64,000 bases of DNA, from positions 2,852,001 to 2,916,000 of the forward strand of contig NZ_AP019308.1 in assembly GCF_003945345.1 (NCBI RefSeq), given 5' to 3'. The position numbers and the translations under genes were made by a program. Positions 57,001-64,000 of the stretch are shown piece by piece (within the stretch, counting starts at the first letter, position 1; every line of letters starts with the position of its first letter). Source of the DNA: Paenibacillus baekrokdamisoli (lineage in GTDB: Bacteria; Bacillota; Bacilli; Paenibacillales; Paenibacillaceae). The notes beneath the pieces are model-generated. The model was not told the DNA's origin. It worked only from the letters and a program-made list of their open reading frames with translations, and searched no databases.

Positions 57001-57915
57001 TTATCGTCCATGACCCAGCGCTTCAAGCACGGTTTCGCGCATGGCTTCCACCGGGGCATCGACGCCTGTCCAGTACTCGAATGCATAAGCACCTTGATAA
57101 ATAAACATACCCAATCCGCCATGAATACGGCAGCCCTGCAGCTTTGCCTCTTCCAGAAACCGCGTAGTCATGGGATTATAGATCAAATCGCTTGCAATCG
57201 TATTCGGCTTGAGCCAGGCGGCTTGCAAGGGGGTTGTATCTACATTAGGATACATCCCGAGCGAAGTCGTATTAATTACAATATCAGCCTTTGCACAGGC
57301 CTCCTGCAGCGCTTCATTACCGATAGCAGTAATATCAGCGACCTGTCCGCGAAAAGCATCAGCTAGCTCCTGTGCCCGCTCCACCGTCCGATTGGCTATC
57401 ACCACACTGGAAACACCTTCACGTGCCAGCGCGTACAAGATTCCGCGTGTAGCGCCTCCAGCACCGACGATCAGCACATTTGCCCCGGCTAAGTGAGGCT
57501 CTACTTCTTCTTTGAGCGAGCGCACATAACCAAGGCCATCTGTATTATAGCCAACTAGGTGACCATCATTATTGACGATTGTATTCACGGCCCCAATGGC
57601 CTGAGCGCTCTCATCAATTTCATCGAGCAGAGGCATAATGGCTAGCTTATGGGGGATTGTGACGTTGACACCGCGTATTCCCATTGCTCGCACGCCTGCT
57701 ACGAAATCGCTAAGCGTTGCCGCAGTAACATGAAATGCCGTATAAATGCCGTTAATGCCTTTCTCCCGAAAAGCTCGATTCATCATAACAGGCGACTTCG
57801 AATGGCGAATCGGATCACCAATAACACTGAAGAGCACCGTATGGCTATCAACCGAATTGCCTGAATTGCCGAAAGATTGTGTACTAGAAGTTTGCAGCTG
57901 TTCTTTGGCCCCCAC
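57001..57915 (-). CDS. aroE: Shikimate dehydrogenase (NADP+)
   Basis: A 304-residue enzyme reducing 3-dehydroshikimate to shikimate in aromatic amino acid synthesis. The substrate site is HSKSPVMMNRAF and NVTIPHKLAIMPLLDE (with catalytic Lys), the NADP motif VLIVGAGGATRGILYAL, and NTTSLGMYPN follows. The start is a GTG at 57915 with GGAG 12 nt upstream; the first about 24 residues are polar and unlike the family, so a later start is possible. A terminator lies between it and yqeH. Confidence 0.95.
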   Translation of the reverse strand: MGAKEQLQTSSTQSFGNSGNSVDSHTVLFSVIGDPIRHSKSPVMMNRAFREKGINGIYTAFHVTAATLSDFVAGVRAMGIRGVNVTIPHKLAIMPLLDEIDESAQAIGAVNTIVNNDGHLVGYNTDGLGYVRSLKEEVEPHLAGANVLIVGAGGATRGILYALAREGVSSVVIANRTVERAQELADAFRGQVADITAIGNEALQEACAKADIVINTTSLGMYPNVDTTPLQAAWLKPNTIASDLIYNPMTTRFLEEAKLQGCRIHGGLGMFIYQGAYAFEYWTGVDAPVEAMRETVLEALGHGR

Positions 57916-57936
57916 TGTCCGTTCACTCTCCTAAAG

Positions 57937-57972
57937 AGAAAAAGCTGCCGCTAATTGTTATTAGCGGCTGCT
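57937..57972 (-). terminator. Terminator between yqeH and aroE
   Basis: On the minus strand AGCAGCCGCTAAT (57960-57972) pairs with ATTAGCGGCAGCT (57943-57955), one mismatch, loop AACA, followed by TTTTTC. It lies 6 bp after the yqeH stop inside the yqe gene cluster. Confidence 0.85.
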
Positions 57973-57978
57973 CTTCGT

Positions 57979-59100
57979 TTAAATAAGTGCGTCCCGTAAT
58001 AGAACACGAATGCCTTTAGGCACATAAACATCGATCAGCGCGCCAGAGTCGCCGTTCACATGGATCCAACCTAATCCAGAAATGAAAACATCCGTTTCTG
58101 ATCCCCGTTTAATCGTTAAGCGATGACGCGTCCAAGCCGGCATTTCTTCGAGCTGCTCTTTCGTCGGTGGCGCAAGCATGACACCCTTATGCTCGGCATA
58201 CAGCTCTTCGGCCCTCTCGAGCTTAGTCCGATGTACAGGCAGCGCATTGGAAATATAGAGGGAGAACGACTGACGATCACCTTCTATAAAATCAAACCTC
58301 GCGAGTGCCCCGATAAACAAGGTTTGTTGACTATTCAGCTGATATACCAATTGCTTAATGGGTTTGTCTGGCAGCAAGGATTGAAGCACGCCCCGCGGCA
58401 CGATTTCGGTCATCCGATGACTATAAACAATCCCTGGCGTATCGATAATTTCGTTGCCATCATCAAGCGGGATATGAATAGCATCAAGAGTCGTACCCGG
58501 ATAACGAGAAGTTGTCAGCTCACGTTCCAGATCGCTGTAATCGCGAATCAGTCGGTTAATGAGTGTTGATTTACCAACATTCGTTGCCCCAACTACATAA
58601 ACATCGCGATTGCCACGATGCTCGCTAATGGCTTCAATGACGCGCTCAAAACCCATATTCCGCTTCGCGCTGCAAAGCACGATACCAACGGTAAGAAGCC
58701 CTTGAGCTTTCGTTTGTTTTTGAACCCAATTAAGCAGACGATTCAAATTAATTCCTTTGGGAAGCAAATCGATCTTATTCACGACAAGCAGAACGGGGTT
58801 ATTGCCTACAAACCGCTGAAGTCCGGAGATCAAGCTGCCTTCAAAATCAAACAAATCGACGATATGAACAACTAGGCTCTTCGTAGCGGCAATCCCGCCG
58901 AGCAGCTTGAGGAAATCATCCTGATTAATAGCGACCGAAGCCGCTTCATTGTAATTCTTGATGCGGAAGCATCGCTGACAGATTACCGGTTCACGATCCA
59001 GCGTTGATGCTGGAATATAACCTGGTATATCGGTCGATTCTGTCTGCAGCTTCACGCCGCACCCGGCGCAAGCTTCTTGCTCTAATTGCTGTTTGGTCAC
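57979..59100 (-). CDS. yqeH: Ribosome biogenesis GTPase YqeH
   Basis: A 373-residue circularly permuted GTPase needed for 30S assembly. A zinc finger (CAGCGVKL, then VICQRCFRI) is followed by G4 VVNKIDLLPK placed before G1 GATNVGKSTLINRL and G3 DTPGIVY, which shows the permutation. The start is the GTG at 59100, which overlaps the yqeG stop as GTGA and has AGGAGG 10 nt upstream; the frame start at 59124 lies upstream of that box. Confidence 0.95.
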   Translation of the reverse strand: MTKQQLEQEACAGCGVKLQTESTDIPGYIPASTLDREPVICQRCFRIKNYNEAASVAINQDDFLKLLGGIAATKSLVVHIVDLFDFEGSLISGLQRFVGNNPVLLVVNKIDLLPKGINLNRLLNWVQKQTKAQGLLTVGIVLCSAKRNMGFERVIEAISEHRGNRDVYVVGATNVGKSTLINRLIRDYSDLERELTTSRYPGTTLDAIHIPLDDGNEIIDTPGIVYSHRMTEIVPRGVLQSLLPDKPIKQLVYQLNSQQTLFIGALARFDFIEGDRQSFSLYISNALPVHRTKLERAEELYAEHKGVMLAPPTKEQLEEMPAWTRHRLTIKRGSETDVFISGLGWIHVNGDSGALIDVYVPKGIRVLLRDALI

Positions 59101-59624
59101 TTCTTGCTTTCCTCCTCGGGCCACAGCCCTTTTTTGCGTAGGCGAGACAGGGCGACTTTCTCAATCAAGCGATTGACACGCGTCATTACCCCTTCGTCAC
59201 CTGGCGAAATTGGACGGACGAGTATGGTGAAAAGCCCCATTCGCCGCCCTCCCAGCACGTCTGTCATCATTTGATCACCAATGACAGCTGTTTGCTCCGC
59301 TGGCAGCCCAAGCAAAGCAAGCGCCTTGTTAAAGGCTTTGTTAGCAGGCTTGCGTGCAGCATGAACAAACGGAATTCCGAGCGGCTCTGCAAACTTAGAC
59401 ACCCGGGTCCTATTATTATTGGAGACGATAACCACCTTGAAGCCAAGATCACGCACATCATCGAGCCACTTGACCAGCTCAGGGGTGGCAAGCGCTTCCT
59501 TGGCTCCAACGAGTGTATTATCCAAGTCGGTAATAATGCCTTTCATACCCTGTTCTTTCAGCGTATGCAAATCAATATTATAAATGGTATTGACGCGCAT
59601 CTGCGGCAACAGCCGTTCAAACAT
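59097..59624 (-). CDS. yqeG: HAD-superfamily phosphatase YqeG
   Basis: A 175-residue phosphatase with the HAD motifs ITDLDNTLVGAKE (catalytic Asp pair, about residue 31), VIVSNNNRT and VIGDQMMTDVLGGRRMG. Family members dephosphorylate phosphatidylglycerol phosphate or are of unknown substrate. It is the first gene of the yqeG-yqeH pair, with GGGAG 9 nt before the ATG and a promoter just upstream. Confidence 0.93.
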   Translation of the reverse strand: MFERLLPQMRVNTIYNIDLHTLKEQGMKGIITDLDNTLVGAKEALATPELVKWLDDVRDLGFKVVIVSNNNRTRVSKFAEPLGIPFVHAARKPANKAFNKALALLGLPAEQTAVIGDQMMTDVLGGRRMGLFTILVRPISPGDEGVMTRVNRLIEKVALSRLRKKGLWPEEESKK

Positions 59625-59659
59625 AGGTCCCTACTCCCTTACTTATCGCTATCACGCAA

Positions 59660-59689
59660 ACTATACCATACAAAGGGAATTTGTTGCAA
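59660..59689 (-). promoter_or_regulatory. Sigma-A promoter of the yqeG operon
   Basis: Minus strand: TTGCAA (59684-59689), 18-bp spacer, TATAGT (59660-59665), 36 bp before the yqeG start and just downstream of the terminator of the preceding operon. Confidence 0.65.
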
Positions 59690-59704
59690 AGCTCTTCCCA
59701 ATAT

Positions 59705-59742
59705 AAAAAGCCGACATCGGCGCTGCTGCGCTTCTGTCGGCT
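59705..59742 (-). terminator. Terminator of the MoxR/DUF58/transglutaminase operon
   Basis: On the minus strand AGCCGACA (59735-59742) pairs with TGTCGGCT (59709-59716), followed by TTTTTATAT; it lies 5 bp after the transglutaminase stop. Confidence 0.88.
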
Positions 59743-59747
59743 CCCGC

Positions 59748-61976
59748 TTATCCAATTCGTTCCCGAATAACCTTCATGGTAGCTGTCACTCGCTCCGCTT
59801 CCTCCTGCGTCATTATTTGACTGCTGTACATCGCTTTCTCGAAAGCACCCTGCACAGCATGGAATTCACTTTGAAGGAAAGTTAACCTAGTTGACCAGCG
59901 AGCCATCGTTTCACGGACAGTCTCGAATTCATTATGGTCGAGACCTTTCTTACGGCCATATTTGATCAATCGGTTCGTCTCCCTAACAATCCTCTCATTT
60001 ACCGAATCTGAACCCATTCTATACCTGCGCCAACCGTCCATAATAGAACGGAAACGCAAAGCAGCGATACATAGTACAAGGACACCTGCGGTTACATAGA
60101 ACACCCAAACAGGAATATGGAAACCCGAAGCTGCCTTTTCTACTGTATCGTCGGTAACCGGCGTATTTGTCTCAGGAACCGGAGCCACTTTATCTTCGGG
60201 CAGAGCATAAGGAAAGCTGAAGCCTGCTGTAGCCTCGAATGGAAGCCAGCCATAGCCTTCAAAATAAACCTCAACCCAGGAATGTGCATCTGAATTGCGA
60301 ACCGTGTAGGTACCCGCGCCCTCTGGATTCATTTCAATACCAGCGCCCGATTGCATACGCATTCTCTCCGGATCGTAAGGCAGAGAGCCAGGCGAATAAC
60401 CTTTAACCCACCTCGCGGGAATGCCCGTAGCCCGGGTAAGCACCGCTAGCGCAGTCGAAAAGTAATCGCAGTATCCACTCTTCATTTCGAATAGAAAGGC
60501 ATCAACGAAATCTTGGCTCTGCCGTTTGGATAAGTCAGGCTCATTCGTGTACGTATAGTTTAATCGCAAATAAGAGACCAGCTTATTGACTTTGTCATAA
60601 GGTGTAGCAGCATCCTTCGTAAGTTCCGCTGCGAGCTCCCTCACTCGCTCTGGAAGCTCCGAGGGCAGCTGCAAATAGATCGGATCGGCATCCTTTGCCG
60701 GCTGTGTGGCCGCTCCACTGCGAAGGGCTGCTTCATCGAGAACTGGTACTTCCGAAACGATAGTATACGACTTCGGATAGGCGCCTCTGCTCTTTGCCGG
60801 GAATCTCAATTCCCAGGACTGAGGCAGCCAATTCAATCGTGGAGGCACATCTGCTGCGTTAACAGCGAGAACTGTCGATATCGGTCCTGCACCGAACAAA
60901 ACAGGAAATTTGTCCTTGCGAATGATCGTAAACGTCTGTTCGACCTTCTCCACTTTAGTCGTCTTGGGCTGCATTCCGGGAAGTAATACCTGTTTATATT
61001 GTTCCAACGGATCTGACTGTTCCTGCTTCTCAACAGGCGATTCTTCCCAGCCTGAACCATTATAGAAGGCTTTTGTTTCGCCGCGCCAGTAGCTGCGTTT
61101 CGTCGTAGAAACCGTCATGACTGGCGAATAATCAAATTTGAAGCCATTGCCAAGCAATTCATCGTTACGGCTGTAGCCCGAGCGGCTATCGCCGCTGCTG
61201 CTTGATGTCGGGCTTGTACTCACACCCTTATCGCCAACGAATGATCCGACTTCTTCACCGCGTGCTTCTTTCCAAGCGGTGTAAGGGTCAGTGAGGATCG
61301 GCTTAATAGAAGGAACGAACAATCCCGCACCCATAACAAAAGTAATAATGATTAGAATCGGCAAAAACAAACTAACTGGATATTCAAGCAGATGCTCCCA
61401 ATTGTCAGGATGCTGCTTTTTAAAGGAAGAGAAGTGACTGGTTACAAGCCAACCAAGACCGATAAATAGAATCCAGGCGATCTCATCCCATAGGTGAATA
61501 GGCGTTAGCAGGGAGTCGGCAACCAATAAAGAGAGAAGGGCAAGACTGATTGTCCCAATAATGAATAATCGACGATTCCTCATCCAAACAATGAAGTGAA
61601 AAACCACCCAGATACTAAGACTGATCCATAGAAAGGGAGATAGCTGTTTGACATGAGACGCTAGCCAGATCGTCCAATCTACCACATTCTTTTTATCCCC
61701 TTCAAAGGGAATCCATGTATAACCTGAGTAGGCTACGTTCAAACCGATTAGAAAGATAAGCTGAACGAGACTCGAAAAAAACTTGGACGGAATGAGTATA
61801 ATAGCAGCTGTCGATACGAACAGAACTCCATTCACAATCGTAAACGTTTCTTCCCACCAATAATCACCTAGACAACGAATCCATTCAAATAGGAGCAAAG
61901 CCGCCATAATTGCGGACAGCTTGTGGTATATACCCACCGTCAGCCACTTGAAGGTTTTACGATAAACGGCAATCAT
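59748..61976 (-). CDS. Membrane-anchored transglutaminase-like protein (TgpA type)
   Basis: A 742-residue membrane protein. About six hydrophobic helices in the first 220 residues are followed by an outside DUF3488-like and transglutaminase domain with the catalytic Cys in EMKSGYCDYFSTALAVL, His in RNSDAHSWVEVYF and the third residue in WLPFEATAGF. A last membrane helix (VWVFYVTAGVLVLCIAALRF) and a DUF4129-like C-terminus come after. The ATG at 61976 overlaps the DUF58 stop as ATGA and has GGAGG 6 nt upstream. With MoxR and DUF58 it forms a standard operon of unknown substrate. Confidence 0.92.
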   Translation of the reverse strand: MIAVYRKTFKWLTVGIYHKLSAIMAALLLFEWIRCLGDYWWEETFTIVNGVLFVSTAAIILIPSKFFSSLVQLIFLIGLNVAYSGYTWIPFEGDKKNVVDWTIWLASHVKQLSPFLWISLSIWVVFHFIVWMRNRRLFIIGTISLALLSLLVADSLLTPIHLWDEIAWILFIGLGWLVTSHFSSFKKQHPDNWEHLLEYPVSLFLPILIIITFVMGAGLFVPSIKPILTDPYTAWKEARGEEVGSFVGDKGVSTSPTSSSSGDSRSGYSRNDELLGNGFKFDYSPVMTVSTTKRSYWRGETKAFYNGSGWEESPVEKQEQSDPLEQYKQVLLPGMQPKTTKVEKVEQTFTIIRKDKFPVLFGAGPISTVLAVNAADVPPRLNWLPQSWELRFPAKSRGAYPKSYTIVSEVPVLDEAALRSGAATQPAKDADPIYLQLPSELPERVRELAAELTKDAATPYDKVNKLVSYLRLNYTYTNEPDLSKRQSQDFVDAFLFEMKSGYCDYFSTALAVLTRATGIPARWVKGYSPGSLPYDPERMRMQSGAGIEMNPEGAGTYTVRNSDAHSWVEVYFEGYGWLPFEATAGFSFPYALPEDKVAPVPETNTPVTDDTVEKAASGFHIPVWVFYVTAGVLVLCIAALRFRSIMDGWRRYRMGSDSVNERIVRETNRLIKYGRKKGLDHNEFETVRETMARWSTRLTFLQSEFHAVQGAFEKAMYSSQIMTQEEAERVTATMKVIRERIG

Positions 61977-63217
61977 GCAATTCCTCCTTCCAGCACCTTC
62001 GGAAGCTCTTGTAGCGTGGAAATAGGATGAACGATAAACCCGCCGCGCTGCAGCAGCCGCAGCCACTGTTGGTCGCCGTTATCTTTAATAGAGTCGCCTT
62101 TTCCTTTCAAATGAACGAGTACAGGCATGACCCCCCTCTTGCTTAACCACTCCATTGATCGTACGGTTTCCTCTCCTGCTTGCGGACTTATAATGACAGC
62201 TAGCGAACCCGTAGGTACTAGCGATGTGGATTCCCGGAGCGCACGATAAAGAGGCGTGTCTCCATCTGCTTGAATGCGGACCAAGTGATTGAGTATAATT
62301 GCCCGTTGATCTGATTTCGAATGCGGAGCAAAGCCCTCTTGCTTCTTACCCGTTGAGACAAGTCCCATAGCGCTCGATCTACGAAATCCGAATTCTAGCA
62401 TAGAAGCCGTAACGGAAACAGCCAGTTCAAATTGATCCTGCCGTTCATAAGTACCAGCATAACGATCCAGTACGAATACGGTACGCGGAAGTGATTCCCT
62501 CTCGAATTCTTTCGATTTCCATTGTCCAGTCCTTGCTGTCGCATTCCAATGAATACGTGAGAGCCTGTCTCCATAAATATATTCCCGAACGCCATTAATT
62601 TGTGTCGTTTCCTTGGAAGACAATCTTGAAGCTGATGTGGAGTAAGGGCCCTTCGATCCGCGTTTGAATAGCTGCCATTGACGAATCGGTACTATTCTCG
62701 GATAAACACTAAACGACGCTGAAGATTCAAAGTTTCCCGTGTGCTCGAATAAACCAAAAATGTCACGCGTTGAACATTCTGTTGGTGCGAAGCGATAAAT
62801 GCCCCGCTCCAGTGGAGGTGTCATAAAGGAGACAACCCCCAGCCTGCGGTAGCTCGGCACAAATGAAGTCTCGAACGGAATTGCGCTGCCATTTTGATCT
62901 AATAATCGATCGCGAACCAATACATAGGGAATAGGCCAAACACCTGGGATTTGGATATGAAGGTTTACTTCGAGCCTTGTTCCTGCAAGAAGTGTTTGCT
63001 CCCCCGTCTGGGCTGTACCGTTAACTAAATGACGAACACCAGTCACACTGCCGATCCCGCTCCACCGACCAAATACTAGATAGATCGCCAGCACATTAAA
63101 AATACAAAAGAGCATGAATGACGTCTTCCCGCCCTGAAACAGCAAAAACAACAGGGAAATTGCATACAGGATACCAATAATCCGCCATCTCATCGTTGTC
63201 GCTCTTGCAGTAAGCAT
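61973..63217 (-). CDS. DUF58 domain protein
   Basis: A 414-residue protein with two N-terminal membrane helices (IIGILYAISLLFLLF and SFMLFCIFNVLAIYLVFG) and the DUF58 signature around YIYGDRLSRIHWNATARTG (about residues 213-231), which has a von Willebrand-like fold. Such proteins are thought to work with MoxR ATPases in protein maturation. A GGAG lies 11 nt before the ATG, 5 nt after the MoxR stop. Confidence 0.9.
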   Translation of the reverse strand: MLTARATTMRWRIIGILYAISLLFLLFQGGKTSFMLFCIFNVLAIYLVFGRWSGIGSVTGVRHLVNGTAQTGEQTLLAGTRLEVNLHIQIPGVWPIPYVLVRDRLLDQNGSAIPFETSFVPSYRRLGVVSFMTPPLERGIYRFAPTECSTRDIFGLFEHTGNFESSASFSVYPRIVPIRQWQLFKRGSKGPYSTSASRLSSKETTQINGVREYIYGDRLSRIHWNATARTGQWKSKEFERESLPRTVFVLDRYAGTYERQDQFELAVSVTASMLEFGFRRSSAMGLVSTGKKQEGFAPHSKSDQRAIILNHLVRIQADGDTPLYRALRESTSLVPTGSLAVIISPQAGEETVRSMEWLSKRGVMPVLVHLKGKGDSIKDNGDQQWLRLLQRGGFIVHPISTLQELPKVLEGGIA

Positions 63218-63222
63218 AGGCG

Positions 63223-64000
63223 TTATCGCTCCATCCGTACGGGAACATTCGTCTCACGAATGACCAGCTCGATAACATCCTCTGCCGTCAAGCCATTCAA
63301 TCTCGATTCCGTATGCAGCATAATTCGATGAGCAAGCACAGGTGAAGCTAGTAACTTAATATCATCTGGGATCGTATAATCCCGCCCTTGCAGAAAGGCA
63401 TTTGCCTTGGCTGCAGCGGTCAGAGAAATGGCAGCCCGCGGACTTGCGCCAAGCTGTACGCCGCTATGCTCCCTTGTTCCCCGAACGAGGCGGATCAAAT
63501 AATCAGCAACGGCCTCATCGACATGAACCCGCCTGACGGTATCCATCATGCTGCGGATTTGATCGATATCTGCAACAGCGGTTAAGAGCTCGGCAGGTGA
63601 TGTTGAATTCGGCGAAAGGATCATTTGTCGCTCTGTTGCAGCATCCGGATATCCAAGTGATATTTTCATCATGAATCGATCCAGCTGCGCCTCAGGCAAG
63701 GTATAGGTTCCATCGAATTCGATCGGATTTTGTGTTGCGACTAATGTGAATGGCGTTGGTAGTTCATGGGAATCGCCATCGACCGTAACATGACGCTCCT
63801 CCATCGCTTCTAGAAGCGCAGATTGTGTCTTCGTCGTTGCACGGTTGATTTCGTCGACTAGCAGCAAATTGGCCATTACCGGACCTGGCCTAAAAATAAA
63901 GTTCTCCGTCTTCGGATGGTAGATCGCTACACCGGTTATATCTGTAGGCAGAAGATCCGGATTACATTGGATCCTTCGGAATTGTCCGCCGATTGTTTTT
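63223..64000 (-). CDS. MoxR-family AAA ATPase (3' part; runs off the right edge)
   Basis: The frame stays open to the window edge, giving 258 residues of the C-terminal part. Upstream of the internal ATG at 63876 it continues as GQFRRIQCNPDLLPTDITG and FIFRPGPVMANLLLVDEINR, which contains Walker B (LLLVDEINR); sensor 1 (VATQNPIE) and the arginine-finger region (GASPRAAISLTAAAKA) follow. The Walker A part and the start lie beyond base 64000. It is a chaperone-like ATPase linked to the DUF58 gene. Confidence 0.93.
   Translation of the reverse strand, partial: KTIGGQFRRIQCNPDLLPTDITGVAIYHPKTENFIFRPGPVMANLLLVDEINRATTKTQSALLEAMEERHVTVDGDSHELPTPFTLVATQNPIEFDGTYTLPEAQLDRFMMKISLGYPDAATERQMILSPNSTSPAELLTAVADIDQIRSMMDTVRRVHVDEAVADYLIRLVRGTREHSGVQLGASPRAAISLTAAAKANAFLQGRDYTIPDDIKLLASPVLAHRIMLHTESRLNGLTAEDVIELVIRETNVPVRMER

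Noticed and set aside
63223..63876. Complete short MoxR gene starting at the ATG at 63876
   Set aside because: The frame continues upstream to the window edge with conserved MoxR sequence, so the ATG is internal and the gene is truncated by the window.

Overview
The window looks like chromosomal DNA of a Paenibacillus-type, spore-forming, naturally competence-equipped Firmicute. Basis: the gene order hrcA-grpE-dnaK-dnaJ-prmA-rsmE-mtaB, lepA-hemW, yqxA-spoIIP-gpr-rpsT-holA, comEC-comEB-comEA-comER and yqeM-rsfS-yqeK-nadD-yhbY-aroE-yqeH-yqeG is the classic Bacillus yqe/yqx/comE block, almost all of it on the minus strand. The moderate GC content, the LplB/LplC-type sugar importer with YesM/YesN-like two-component genes, and the abundance of intergenic repeats point to Paenibacillus or a close relative. 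This is an inference from gene content, not from a search.

Layout, left to right. 1-5.2 kb: addA (5' part, leaves the window) and addB, the recombination helicase-nuclease, with a LexA/SOS-box-like palindrome upstream. 5.3-16.5 kb: an accessory carbohydrate island made of an ABC importer (two permeases and a lipoprotein), a ThuA-like protein next to a Gfo/Idh/MocA dehydrogenase, an AraC regulator, a second Gfo/Idh/MocA enzyme on the plus strand, and a YesN/YesM-type two-component pair. 16.7-19.9 kb: an RlmI-like methyltransferase, a Na/Pi symporter family protein and a NUDIX hydrolase. 20.0-29.9 kb: the heat-shock/RNA-modification operon region from hrcA (CIRCE-controlled) down to mtaB, with a terminator-like hairpin between dnaK and dnaJ and a pair of small genes (one YfhD-like) between dnaJ and prmA. 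29.9-32.3 kb: a repeat-rich accessory insertion with a GNAT gene, a duplicated remnant of its 3' end fused to the hrcA promoter, and a DUF1572/DinB-like gene. 32.3-40.3 kb: hemW, lepA, yqxA-like, spoIIP, gpr, rpsT (plus strand) and holA. 40.4-42.1 kb: an ECF sigma factor with its membrane anti-sigma factor. 42.4-49.9 kb: a D-2-hydroxyacid dehydrogenase and the comE locus with metY inside it. 50.0-53.3 kb: leuS with an unusually long leader (consensus promoter, dispersed repeat, T-box, three tandem 80-bp units). 53.3-59.6 kb: yqeM-like, cvfB, rsfS, yqeK, nadD, yhbY, aroE, yqeH, yqeG. 59.7-64.0 kb: transglutaminase, DUF58 and MoxR genes, the last cut by the window edge.

Most coding content is core housekeeping. 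The parts that deserve attention are regulatory or structural: (i) an approximately 80-nt leader element of matching length directly before the ribosome binding sites of dnaK and leuS (three tandem copies at leuS) with a weaker relative at hrcA; (ii) a 106-bp two-hairpin repeat shared by the spoIIP and leuS upstream regions; (iii) a duplication that links the GNAT gene end with the hrcA promoter; (iv) two direct repeats 21 bp apart at a weak promoter of the sugar importer; and (v) the SOS-like box before addB. I did not find a CRISPR array, tRNA or rRNA gene, an intact transposon, a prophage, or a clear defence system.
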